Of a DNA stretch of 64,000 bases, positions 1 to 7,201 are shown piece by piece (the first letter of the stretch is position 1; each line of letters starts with the position of its first letter). The position numbers and the translations under genes were made by a program. This DNA comes from Pararhodobacter sp. (lineage in GTDB: Bacteria; Pseudomonadota; Alphaproteobacteria; Rhodobacterales; Rhodobacteraceae): the NCBI GenBank assembly GCA_020832545.1, contig JAFIEK010000012.1, positions 33,890-97,889 on the forward strand. Direction: 5' to 3'. The notes beneath the pieces are model-generated. The model was not told the DNA's origin, did not search any database, and saw only the letters and a program-made list of their open reading frames with translations.

Positions 1-275
1 ATGCCGGTATTGGTGCCGACCCGCGCGCGGTAGGCCACGGCGCATTGCGACAATTCCATCGCCCCCTGCACCAGTTCTTCGGTGGTCAGGCCCAGCCCAC
101 CGTAGGCCTCAGGGATCGACCAGCCGAAATAGCCGCGCGCCGCCATATCCTGCACGATCTCGGTGGGCACCTCATCCAGCGCGGCCACGCGGTCCTCGTT
201 CGGATGGGCGACAGCGCGCACCCAGTCATGCACGTCCTTCAGCAACGCGTTCTGGCGTTTTTCATCCCGTATCAA
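1..275 (-). CDS. acyl-CoA dehydrogenase, N-terminal part (runs off the window)
   Basis: Only the first 91 or so codons are in the window. The frame reads LIRDEKRQNALLKDVHDWVR and later GYFGWSIPEAYGGLGLTTEE, the alpha-helical N-terminal domain of acyl-CoA dehydrogenases (flavoenzymes that introduce an alpha,beta double bond into acyl-CoA). I chose a TTG start at 275: it follows AGGAG by a normal spacing and overlaps the stop of the upstream IclR gene (TTGA). No in-frame ATG is nearby. The overlap implies translational coupling with the regulator, so IclR may control its own co-transcribed enzyme. Substrate cannot be told from this fragment. Confidence 0.8.
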   Translation of the reverse strand, partial: MIRDEKRQNALLKDVHDWVRAVAHPNEDRVAALDEVPTEIVQDMAARGYFGWSIPEAYGGLGLTTEELVQGAMELSQCAVAYRARVGTNTG

Positions 276-1252
276 TAGCTTGCTCCTGTTTCTTCAGACT
301 GCGCATGACCAAACAACCGGGCTGAGCGGGCGCTAATATCCGCACCGATCTGCGCCAGAAGCGCGGGCGAGCTGCGGTATTCGGGCATCATCACGCTGAC
401 CACACCCAGAAAGCTGCCCGCCGGGCCAATCACCGCTGACGCGGCCGAGGCCGCGCCCGCCACCCGCTCGTTGGCGGACATGGCAAACCCGCGTTCGCGG
501 ATCTCGCGCAATTCGCGCCCCAGCTGCGCGGGGTCGACCACGAAATCGGTTTGCTGAACGGGTTCCAGTGTCGTCAGCCATGCCGCCACCACGGCTTCAG
601 GCATGGCCGCAAGTTGGGCCTTGCCACCGGCACCGGCATAGCTGGCATAGCGGCTGCCGACCTCAAGCACGTAACGCACGGGATGCGGGCTTGGGACCAC
701 CTCGGCCACAACCTGATCCCAACCAGCCGGGACAAACCAACTGACCGTTTCAGCGTAGCTGGCGGCCAGTTCGGCCATCATCGGGCGGATCAACCGGGTC
801 AACGCATGATCGTTCATCAGGGGGCGCAGAAACCGGATCATCGCCGAGGCCACGATCCAGCGTTCGCTTTGCGCGTCAAAATCCACCGCCGACGCCGCAC
901 GCAGGGTGGTAAGCGCGCGCAGAACCTGCCCCTCGCTCTGCCCGGCGACGGCGGTCAGTTCCGCGACAGTCACCCCCCGGCCACCGGCCTGCGCGACACG
1001 GTCCAGCAGCGCCATACCCGCCGCCAGCCCCAGCTCTCCGGCCTCGCCCTGCGCGAGCGTGTAGCGTTTGTGCGCATCGCGGCGCAGATATCCCTCGGCC
1101 TCAAGCGTGCGCAGAAAACGAAAGGCAATGGTCGTGCCCAGCCCCGAGGCCGCCGAAACCTCGGACAAGGTTACCGGCGCCCCCGCCTGAGCGACGACCC
1201 GCAACAGCGCAAAGGCCCGTCCGACAGTCTTGAGGCCGTATTGCTCGCTCAT
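272..1252 (-). CDS. IclR-family transcriptional regulator with an extra winged-helix segment
   Basis: About 326 aa. Residues 5-66 are an IclR winged helix (GLKTVGRAFALL, then a recognition helix and a wing ending KRYTLAQ). The C-terminal half (from about residue 145, with TVSWFVPAG and SRYASYAGAGGKAQLAAMP) is the IclR effector-binding domain. Between them residues 75-135 look like a second winged helix (VTVAELTAVAGQSEGQVLRAL, then SERWIVA), which explains a length about 65 aa above the usual 250-260. The ATG at 1252 follows GGAAAAAAG; an upstream in-frame ATG at 1279 has no visible ribosome site. The gene is divergent from an asparagine synthase and coupled to a downstream acyl-CoA dehydrogenase, so it probably controls one or both. 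The ligand is unknown. Confidence 0.85.
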   Translation of the reverse strand: MSEQYGLKTVGRAFALLRVVAQAGAPVTLSEVSAASGLGTTIAFRFLRTLEAEGYLRRDAHKRYTLAQGEAGELGLAAGMALLDRVAQAGGRGVTVAELTAVAGQSEGQVLRALTTLRAASAVDFDAQSERWIVASAMIRFLRPLMNDHALTRLIRPMMAELAASYAETVSWFVPAGWDQVVAEVVPSPHPVRYVLEVGSRYASYAGAGGKAQLAAMPEAVVAAWLTTLEPVQQTDFVVDPAQLGRELREIRERGFAMSANERVAGAASAASAVIGPAGSFLGVVSVMMPEYRSSPALLAQIGADISARSARLFGHAQSEETGASY

Positions 1253-1341
1253 CTTTTTTCCGATTATAGAAATTTCCATCTATGCAAAAGATAAGGAGCG
1301 CACTGCAGCTGGGTCAAGCCTTTTCCGGATGGCAAATGTCG

Positions 1342-1358
1342 TTTCCGATTTGCGGAAA
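1342..1358. promoter_or_regulatory. inverted repeat, candidate IclR operator
   Basis: TTTCCG-ATTTG-CGGAAA is a perfect 6-bp inverted repeat with a 5-base spacer. It lies 90 bp upstream of the iclR start, in the divergent space before the asparagine synthase gene. The left nine bases TTTCCGATT recur at 1257-1265, directly at the iclR start, followed by a poor right half (AGAAAT). IclR proteins usually bind such repeats and autoregulate; binding here is inferred. Confidence 0.45.
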
Positions 1359-1581
1359 TCGAGTTAATGTCACGCGCGAATATCGCCATACAACCTACTG
1401 TTTTTAAGCAAATATAACTCAACACTTCACCTCTGCCAGAACCGCCCCGCCCGGGCATCCACGCCGGAACCGGCGGTAAACGCCTTGATCCGTGACGGCA
1501 TATGGTCAACCCTCGCGCCAATGCCGCAGCGCGGGCAGCACAACCCGTGCAACGTAATTTCTAATCGTGGGAGGATTTGCG

Positions 1582-3114
1582 ATGTGTGGGTTTGTCTGCC
1601 TGTGGAATGTCGGCGACGAGGCGTTGGCGACCGACATGATCACCCGAATCGCCCACCGCGGACCCGATGCCGTGCAGGTATCGCGCCTGCCCGATGCCCC
1701 GGTGATCATGGCCCATTGCCGCCTGTCGATCATCGGCACGCAGGACGGCGCGCAGCCGATCCATCAGACCGATGATCTGCTGGTGGCCAATGGCGAAATC
1801 TATAACCACACCGATCTGCGCGCGATCCTTGGCCCCAGCGTGTTTCAGACCGCCAGCGACAGCGAAACCATCCTGCATCTGTTCCGCTCAGGCGAAAGCC
1901 GGTGGATCAGCAAGCTGGACGGGATGTTTGCCTTTGTGCTGGCCACCCGCGACCGCATCATCGCCGCCCGGGACCCGCTGGGGATCAAGCCGCTCTATGT
2001 CGCGCATATCGACGGCGGGCATGCGTTTTCATCAGAGCTGAAGGCCTTCGATGGCGTCGATGTTGACAAGATAGAGGCCATACCCCCCGGCACGCTTTAT
2101 GACAGCCGCGACGGCTGGCGGCAGTGGTATCGCACGCCGCACGGCGCAGCGACGCCGGAACCCGGCGCCGATATCGAGCGCACGGCGCATGAACTGCGGC
2201 TGGTGATGGAAGAGGCGGTGGCCAAGTGGATGGTCGCCGATGTCGAGGTAGGGTCCTTTCTGTCTGGCGGGCTGGACAGTTCGATCATCGCGGCGATTGC
2301 CCAGAAGGTGCTGCATGAGGCCGGGAAAGGGCCGCTGAAGACCTTCTCTGTCGGCACCGAAGGTTCGCCTGATCTGCTGGCAGCGCGCCGCGTGGCCCAC
2401 CATATCGGCGCGGATCATCACGAATACGCCTTTACCGCCGAGGATGTGGCCGCAAACCTGTCGCATGTCATCTATCATCTGGAAAGCGCCGATGTGGACC
2501 TTGTGCGCAGCGCAATCCCCACCCTTTTCGCCGCCCGGTTGGCCAGGCGTGCGGTCAAGGCCGTTCTGACCGGCGAAGGCGCGGACGAATTGTTTGCGGG
2601 CTACACCTATCACCACGCCTATGTCGACGACCCGCGCGCATTGGCGGATGAACTGACCCGCAGCCTGGGCACCATGCACAACATCAACCTGCAACGGGTG
2701 GACCGAATCACGATGGCCGAAAGCCTTGAGGCGCGCACCCCGTTTCTGGACCGCGATCTGATCGACTTCGCGCAATCCATACCGGCGGCGTGGAAGCTGT
2801 GCCGCACCGACGCTTCCGCCGCCGAGGCCACCGGCGCGACCACCGAGAAATGGATCCTGCGCAAATCCTGCGCCGATCTGCTGCCGGATGATCTGGTCTG
2901 GCGCAAAAAGGCCCAGTTTGATGAGGGGTCCGGCACGGTTGCCGCCCTTGAAGGGGCGTTGCAGAAACTGACCGGCAAGACCACGTCGGTGACCCGCGCC
3001 GAAGAGGGTGCCCTGTATGAGAGCATCCTGCGCAAGGCCTACCGCAACCCCGAGCGCATACTTGAGAACGCGGGCCGTTGGGATGCCGACAGGGTGGATG
3101 CCGCGCCCACCTGA
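1582..3114 (+). CDS. asnB: asparagine synthase (glutamine-hydrolysing), AsnB family
   Basis: 510 aa; converts aspartate, glutamine and ATP to asparagine in the cytosol. The start at 1582 leaves Cys2 (MCGFVCLWN) as the amidotransferase nucleophile after removal of Met1, and GGGAGGA precedes it. An ATG 15 bases upstream would bury this cysteine. The N-terminal class II glutaminase domain shows HRGPDA and NGEIYNH. The C-terminal synthetase domain shows the PP-loop SGGLDSS and the GEGADELFAGY and ARTPFLDRD motifs. Length is close to E. coli AsnB (554). It stands alone, divergent from an IclR regulator, an uncommon partner for asparagine synthesis, so a special amidation role cannot be excluded. 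Confidence 0.85.
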   Translation: MCGFVCLWNVGDEALATDMITRIAHRGPDAVQVSRLPDAPVIMAHCRLSIIGTQDGAQPIHQTDDLLVANGEIYNHTDLRAILGPSVFQTASDSETILHLFRSGESRWISKLDGMFAFVLATRDRIIAARDPLGIKPLYVAHIDGGHAFSSELKAFDGVDVDKIEAIPPGTLYDSRDGWRQWYRTPHGAATPEPGADIERTAHELRLVMEEAVAKWMVADVEVGSFLSGGLDSSIIAAIAQKVLHEAGKGPLKTFSVGTEGSPDLLAARRVAHHIGADHHEYAFTAEDVAANLSHVIYHLESADVDLVRSAIPTLFAARLARRAVKAVLTGEGADELFAGYTYHHAYVDDPRALADELTRSLGTMHNINLQRVDRITMAESLEARTPFLDRDLIDFAQSIPAAWKLCRTDASAAEATGATTEKWILRKSCADLLPDDLVWRKKAQFDEGSGTVAALEGALQKLTGKTTSVTRAEEGALYESILRKAYRNPERILENAGRWDADRVDAAPT

Positions 3115-3457
3115 AAGATATTGACACCAGAGGGTTGCATGGCCTTTCAGACGGCTCTCTGACAAGAGATCCGCGCCAGATCCCCAACCGCGAAACATTG
3201 CTCCCCGGCCAGACCCGGCCTTGAAATCGGGCCAGGCAGCGTGGCCTGCGTCGCCTTGTCTGACAGTCGGCAAGCGCCCGTGGCGGACATCTGCGCAAGA
3301 AGTTGCTGTTGTCAGATTCGTGATCGTTCACCATGTTGCGGCCGGGCAACAGTTCTGCGCATCAGGTGGAAGATGCAGGAACCTCAGCGGGAACCACGCA
3401 TTGAACTTACACAAACGAAGCGGCCTTGACGTAAGGCCGAGCCGAAGGAGAAGACCG
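3115..3457. other. intergenic region upstream of the outer-membrane protein gene
   Basis: 343 bases without a convincing gene. Two GGAACC-like hexamers lie at about 3373-3394 (CAGGAACCTCAGCGGGAACC). They resemble the -35 element of ECF/EcfG stress promoters, but no clear CGTT -10 follows at the right distance. Nothing else definite is visible. Confidence 0.3.
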
Positions 3458-4057
3458 ATGAAAAAGCTGATTGCCATCGCACTGTTCACTGGATTTGCTG
3501 CACCTGCATTCGCTGGCAGCTTTGCCGAGCCCGTTGTCGAGCCGCAAATTCACACCCCCGCCCCCGTTCCCACCAGTGTGAACTGGACAGGTTTCTACGC
3601 TGGTGCGACCCTCGGGTTTGGCCGCGCAACCTGGGACACCCTTGGCGGCGGCACCGACAACACCACCGGTGGCGGCGCTGCGCTGCACGGCGGCTACAAC
3701 ATGGATATGGGCAACTGGGTCGCCGGTGGCGAGCTGTCGATTGCACCGGGGTTCGATCAGACCATCGGCAACCGTGAAATCAGCTGGGCTGCCGGGGCAC
3801 GCCTGCGCGCTGGCCCGAAGTTCGGCGCGGAAGGCCGCAACTGGGGCTTCGGCACCGTTGGTCTGACCCATGTGCGTCATGATGCCGTCGGTGGCGGTGA
3901 CCGCCAGAACAACAACGGCTGGGTTGCAGGCGTCGGCGTTTCGCACCTGATGCAGAACAATGTGATCCTGACCGGTGAGCTGCTGCACGGCCGCAGCCGT
4001 GGCACAGCCGGTGTCAACGGCACGGGCGTTGCACTGGGCGCATCGTTCCGGTTCTGA
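3458..4057 (+). CDS. outer-membrane beta-barrel protein, Omp25/31-like
   Basis: 199 aa. A clear signal peptide (MKKLIAIALFTGFAAPAFA, cleavage before GS) is followed by a short proline-rich linker and NWTGFYAGATLGFG, the typical start of the OMP_b-brl porin-like barrel of alphaproteobacteria. Alternating strands continue to a C-terminal phenylalanine (ASFRF), the signal for BAM insertion. GAAGGAGAAG lies in front of the ATG. The role is probably structural in the outer membrane; no substrate can be assigned. It is monocistronic, with its own strong terminator. Confidence 0.8.
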   Translation: MKKLIAIALFTGFAAPAFAGSFAEPVVEPQIHTPAPVPTSVNWTGFYAGATLGFGRATWDTLGGGTDNTTGGGAALHGGYNMDMGNWVAGGELSIAPGFDQTIGNREISWAAGARLRAGPKFGAEGRNWGFGTVGLTHVRHDAVGGGDRQNNNGWVAGVGVSHLMQNNVILTGELLHGRSRGTAGVNGTGVALGASFRF

Positions 4058-4083
4058 TCCGGCACAATCGTGTTTCAGACCAT

Positions 4084-4116
4084 ACGGGGCGGCGAAAGCC
4101 GCCCCGTTTTCTTTTT
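4084..4116 (+). terminator. rho-independent terminator of the OMP gene
   Basis: ACGGGGCGGC-GAAA-GCCGCCCCGT is a perfect 10-bp stem with a GNRA-type loop, followed by TTTCTTTTT, 26 bases after the stop codon. Confidence 0.9.
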
Positions 4117-4158
4117 GGGCGCATCCGGCGGCATCGCTGCGGTTGCAGGCTTCGTCAC

Positions 4159-4890
4159 TCAGCGCAAAAGCGGACCGTCCTGATCAAGATAACCCAGGTC
4201 GAACCCGGCGAGCGCCCTGAGCCGGTCAAAATCATCAAACGCCACGCGGCCTTTCTGAAACGTCAGCAGCCCCTCTTCACGCAGATGGCGCAGGACGCGG
4301 TTCACATGCACCGCGCTCAGACCCAGCGCATCGGCCAGGTGATACTGCGTCAGCGGGCAGTGGTAGCCCGTCTTGTCGCCGATCCCCACAAGGCTCAGCC
4401 GCGCCCCAATCTCAAGCAGGAAATGCGCCATGCGCTCTTCAGCCGAGCGTCGGCCCAGATTGACCAGATGCTCCACCACCATCGCCTCATCGCGCGAGGC
4501 TGCCCAGAGAACTGCCACGGCAAGGCGCGGCGCGTCTTCGAATGCAGTCAGCAGGTCTGACGTCAGAACCTCGGACGCCTCGATCCGGGTGATGGCCTCG
4601 ACACTGTGGTCGGCGGTGCGGAACAGGATGCTGCGCAGGCCCAGAAAATCACCCGGAATCTGAAAATCAACGATCTGCCGATCACCATCCGGCAGCAGTT
4701 TGAAGGCACAGGCCCAGCCCTTGGCCAGAATAAAGGCCGAGGCTTTCGTCTGGCCCTCATGCATCATTTCGTGCCCGGCCTCAAAGCTCCGTCGACGCCG
4801 GTCAAAGCGCGCCAGCGTCTCCAGATCATCGTCGGCAAGGGCGACAAAGGCAGACAACTTCTGCGTCAGGGGGCTCAGCGCGTGGGGCAT
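4159..4890 (-). CDS. Crp/Fnr-family transcriptional regulator
   Basis: 243 aa. Residues 1-150 form a cyclic-nucleotide-like beta-roll (HEMMHEGQTKASAFILAKGW, then DFQIPGDFLGLRS). A long dimerisation helix and a Crp-type winged helix follow, with recognition segment LADALGLSAVHVNRVLRHL. It has no N-terminal cysteine cluster, so it is not an FeS-sensing FNR. The residue matching FNR Glu209 is His and that matching Ser212 is Asn, so a half-site other than TTGAT is expected. Start ATG 4890 (MPHALSPLTQ) has only a weak ribosome site. It is divergent from a group of tiny envelope/stress-type genes whose promoters share CTGNN-N4-ATCAG palindromes, which I propose as its targets. Confidence 0.85.
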   Translation of the reverse strand: MPHALSPLTQKLSAFVALADDDLETLARFDRRRRSFEAGHEMMHEGQTKASAFILAKGWACAFKLLPDGDRQIVDFQIPGDFLGLRSILFRTADHSVEAITRIEASEVLTSDLLTAFEDAPRLAVAVLWAASRDEAMVVEHLVNLGRRSAEERMAHFLLEIGARLSLVGIGDKTGYHCPLTQYHLADALGLSAVHVNRVLRHLREEGLLTFQKGRVAFDDFDRLRALAGFDLGYLDQDGPLLR

Positions 4891-4960
4891 GGTGACACCG
4901 AAAATTGGCCGACAGCTGCGGATTCGCTGACGCAGATAGCCGGGAAAGGGGCGCTGGAGA

Positions 4961-4974
4961 CTGCTCTGTATCAG
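4961..4974. promoter_or_regulatory. CTGCT-CTGT-ATCAG palindrome, candidate Crp/Fnr site 1
   Basis: FNR-like geometry (5-4-5) in the divergent space between the Crp/Fnr gene (start 4890) and the small gene at 5065. Left half matches CTGAT at 4 of 5 bases, right half ATCAG is exact. It shares its form with the sites at 6552 and 6782. A weaker CTGAC-GCAG-ATAGC is at 4927. Confidence 0.35.
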
Positions 4975-5064
4975 GATAGTGTAACAGATTGCGCCTATGA
5001 TCACGAGGGGTTCCGGCCAAATGCGGCTTGCCCCCTGCCACACGGATTGAAGGCCAAACCGAAC

Positions 5065-5298
5065 ATGACCGCCCCCAATGACATTGCCGGAACCGCCGCC
5101 CTCGCCATCTGCGAGTCGTTGCTGCTCGCCCTGAACGACCACCACATATTGCCCGAGCGTGAGATTGTCGGCGTGCTCAAGGATGCGGCGGCCGCGCATG
5201 AGAACGCGGCAGTCGGCGACAACGATGCACTGAACGCCGCCGTGGCCGCGCTGATCAACGGCATCCTTGCCGGTGGCAACTCGGTACGGCGGCGTTGA
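5065..5298 (+). CDS. small conserved-type hypothetical protein
   Basis: 77 aa, soluble, helical and alanine-rich: IAGTAALAICESLLLAL, then ILPEREIVGVLKDAAAAHENA. It has no signal peptide and ends SVRRR. ATG 5065 is preceded only by a weak GAAGG. It lies divergent from the Crp/Fnr gene with one CTGNN-N4-ATCAG palindrome in the shared promoter. The composition and the I-x-G-x-L-K-D-A-A-A-A-H pattern look like a genuine conserved family, but I cannot name a function. Confidence 0.6.
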   Translation: MTAPNDIAGTAALAICESLLLALNDHHILPEREIVGVLKDAAAAHENAAVGDNDALNAAVAALINGILAGGNSVRRR

Positions 5299-5334
5299 AC
5301 ACGCGCGCGCGAGATTCGGCTGCGGATCAGGCTG

Positions 5335-5490
5335 TTACAAACGCCCGGTCAGCACCAGAATAATCAGGATTACCAGAAGCAGGCCGATCGTACCGCTTGG
5401 CGCATAGCCCCAAGACCGGCTGTGACCCCACGTGGGCAACACGGCGACGAGAACCAGAATGAGCACGATAAGCAGAATGGTACTGGGCAT
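5335..5490 (-). CDS. DUF3309-like small membrane protein
   Basis: 51 aa. A first hydrophobic helix (ILLIVLILVLVAVLP), a short polar turn with WGHSRSWGYAPSG and a second helix (IGLLLVILIILVLTG) match the two-helix DUF3309 pattern, where W-G-Y-x-P-S-G is the conserved centre. GGAAAGGA lies before ATG 5490. Function unknown. Related genes are often near stress-response genes in alphaproteobacteria, as here. Confidence 0.8.
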   Translation of the reverse strand: MPSTILLIVLILVLVAVLPTWGHSRSWGYAPSGTIGLLLVILIILVLTGRL

Positions 5491-5518
5491 GATGATATCC
5501 TTTCCATGGATGTCGTGA

Positions 5519-5548
5519 CCCCGCCGCGCGAGGGAACTCGCGGCGGGG
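5519..5548 (-). terminator. GC-rich hairpin between two small genes
   Basis: CCCCGCCGCG(CG)AG-GGAA-CTCGCGGCGGGG is an almost perfect 12-bp stem with a 2-base bulge, between the basic 51-aa gene and the DUF3309 gene. There is no T run, so it may reduce read-through or stabilise the upstream mRNA rather than terminate fully. Confidence 0.45.
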
Positions 5549-5562
5549 CCATACGGCAATGA

Positions 5563-5718
5563 TCAGCCCTTGCGGGGCGCATCCTTCTTGCCGAATGCTT
5601 TTTGAAACGCCGCGTCGGTCTGGCCGGGCTTGCCGTCGGCCTCGCGGGATTTGTAGTCGCTCTTTTGTTTTGCACCCTTCGGCACGCCGGTTCCGGGCTT
5701 CTTCTTGTTCTTGTCCAT
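5563..5718 (-). CDS. small lysine-rich hypothetical protein
   Basis: 51 aa, very basic and hydrophilic. It begins MDKNKKKPGTGVPKGAKQKS, contains DYKSREADGKPGQTDAAFQK and ends KKDAPRKG. It has no membrane segment and is likely disordered. AAAGG precedes ATG 5718. The composition recalls small stress-induced or nucleic-acid-binding peptides, but no family can be named. It lies between DUF1236 and DUF3309 genes on the same strand. Confidence 0.55.
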   Translation of the reverse strand: MDKNKKKPGTGVPKGAKQKSDYKSREADGKPGQTDAAFQKAFGKKDAPRKG

Positions 5719-5749
5719 TGGCTTTACCTTTGTGGTTAGCGCAACCGGG

Positions 5750-6391
5750 TTACCGAACTATATAAACGACCCGGCGCTGTTCACGTTCCACAAGAACTGG
5801 CACGCCATTGACATACGCATAGTAATATTCGCTTTCAGGCACTTCAGTCAGGGTGACCGTTTCAGGAATGCCCGCGCCGACAACCACTTCGCCGTCCAGA
5901 TAGATCGGATCAACCGGATTGGTGCGTACATAGGTGGTTACACGCTCGTCAGGCGTTGCTGCCGCGCCGACACCCATGCCGATGCTGGCACCGATGATGG
6001 CACCAAGCGGACCGCCCAGGATCCCACCAGCGATGGCACCGACCGCGCCGCCACCAAGGGTGGTTTCAGGGCTTGATTCGTAGGTGATGGTGCGCACGGC
6101 CAGTCGGTCGCGATAGGTGTGGATCGGCGCATCGACCCTGGCGGTCAGATAATCACCTGACGCCCAGCCATTGATGTCACCATGTGCAACGCGGCACCAG
6201 TTGGAGTCTTCCAGGCAGCCATCGACGGTGACGGTTTGCGCGGCGGGGATCACTGACAGGATTTCATACATCGGGCCGGGGCCCGCACGCAGATTAAGGT
6301 CCGTCGCGGCGGTCGCCGTGGTTTCAGCATAGGCTGATGTGGCGAAAAGCTAGCCAGCGACAGTAGCACCCAGTGTGAATTTGACAGTCAT
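5750..6391 (-). pseudogene. SH3/DUF1236 envelope protein gene with an amber codon in the signal peptide
   Basis: The full frame starts at ATG 6391 after AAAGGAATACC and would give 213 aa: a signal peptide, an SH3-like domain (DLNLRAGPGPMYEILSVIP), a glycine-rich hydrophobic stretch (AVGAIAGGILGGPLGAIIG) and a C-terminal DUF1236 motif (VTLTEVPESEYYYAYVNG ... RRVVYIV). Codon 14 is TAG (6352-6350): MTVKFTLGATVAG-stop-LFATSAYA. The rest of the signal peptide and the domains stay intact, so the lesion is recent, suppressed or a sequence error. Re-initiation at ATG 6271 would give 173 aa without a signal peptide and lacking part of the SH3 domain. Confidence 0.75.
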
Positions 6392-6551
6392 GGAGGTATT
6401 CCTTTCAGGCTTATCCCGAACCGTCGGACAGAAGCTTGCAGGCAAACCACCACGGGTCTGGCGCGAGCATTTCCGATTTTCGGGATAAACGGCGTCGCGC
6501 TCAAAAGTTCGATCGCGACAGTGACTTTGTCAGTGGTGAGGCGAGCCGACA

Positions 6552-6565
6552 CTGATGCATATCAG
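6552..6565. promoter_or_regulatory. CTGAT-GCAT-ATCAG palindrome, candidate Crp/Fnr site 2
   Basis: Perfect 5-bp arms, extended to ACTGAT/ATCAGT, about 160 bp upstream of the DUF1236 gene start and just after the 24-aa gene. FNR-like spacing but C/G instead of T/A at the outer position. Confidence 0.45.
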
Positions 6566-6587
6566 TGAGCGGACACGTTTGTGAGGT

Positions 6588-6662
6588 TCACCGCAGTCCG
6601 AAATAGCCAAGCACGAACATGACGATCACGATTAAGCCCACGATCCATATGATCTGGTTCAT
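6588..6662 (-). CDS. 24-aa single-helix membrane peptide
   Basis: Starts MNQIIWIVGLIVIV and ends GYFGLR. The whole peptide is one transmembrane helix with a basic C-terminus. It is supported by an excellent ribosome site, AAGGAGACACAAAAA before ATG 6662, and by its place between palindromes shared with neighbouring small genes. Peptides of this kind act as modulators of membrane complexes or in envelope stress; the target is unknown. It is too short for normal gene calling and would be missed. Confidence 0.6.
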   Translation of the reverse strand: MNQIIWIVGLIVIVMFVLGYFGLR

Positions 6663-6781
6663 TTTTTGTGTCTCCTTGGCGTTGTCGGCTCATCGCCGAT
6701 GCTTGGCGCAAGGATACGCGTTCCCTGTCAGGGTGGCACAACATGGATCAGTCTGTTTGTGCGAACATTTCCGCGCCGGGA

Positions 6782-6795
6782 CTGACGTAGATCAG
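6782..6795. promoter_or_regulatory. CTGAC-GTAG-ATCAG palindrome, candidate Crp/Fnr site 3
   Basis: Extended form ACTGAC/ATCAGT, with one mismatch between the arms. It sits in the divergent promoter between the 24-aa peptide gene (start 6662) and the DUF3185 gene (start 6941). Same form as the sites at 4961 and 6552. Confidence 0.4.
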
Positions 6796-6940
6796 TACGC
6801 AAAGCCGGGAAAACATCATCTTGGCACTTTATGCCCGCCTCCGCGCCTTTCGGCGCGTTTCATGGCCAGAATGGCGATCACGCCTTTCACGGTTTCGCGG
6901 ATGTGGTAGGCTTTCATCGATCATCGCAAAGGACAAGATC

Positions 6941-7153
6941 ATGTCTCAATCCAGTATTCTCGGCGTTGTCGTGCTCGCGGTGGGTGTCGTTCTGCTTTAC
7001 TTCGGATGGCGGGCGTCCAACGCCCCGGTCGAGCAGTTGTCCGAGGCGTTGACGGGGCGCTACACCGAGAACACGATGTGGTATCTGGTGGGCGGGGTGG
7101 TCGGCGTCATCGCCGGTGGTGCCCTGCTGTTGCGCGGCTTTTCTCAGCGCTGA
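6941..7153 (+). CDS. DUF3185-family small membrane protein
   Basis: 70 aa with two transmembrane helices (ILGVVVLAVGVVLLYFGW and MWYLVGGVVGVIAGGALLL) joined by a polar loop NAPVEQLSEALTGRYTE. This loop is the hallmark of DUF3185 (helix, asn-ala-pro loop, helix). AAAGGACAAGATC leads to the ATG. Function unknown; probably co-regulated with the divergent membrane peptide. Confidence 0.8.
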   Translation: MSQSSILGVVVLAVGVVLLYFGWRASNAPVEQLSEALTGRYTENTMWYLVGGVVGVIAGGALLLRGFSQR

Positions 7154-7159
7154 AAGGTG

Positions 7160-7195
7160 CCGGGGCCTGAATCGGCGCCCCGGCCCGCAATTTTT
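7160..7195. terminator. terminator between DUF3185 and transglutaminase genes
   Basis: CCGGGGC and GCCCCGG form a 7-bp stem with a 10-base loop, followed within 7 bases by a T run (AATTTTTC). It serves the + strand gene and lies in a convergent gap. Confidence 0.6.
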
Positions 7196-7201
7196 CTGCC
7201 C

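Noticed and set aside
4159..4890. Oxygen-sensing FNR controlling nos
   Set aside because: No N-terminal cysteine set for an FeS cluster, and the recognition helix differs from that expected for TTGAT-N4-ATCAA.
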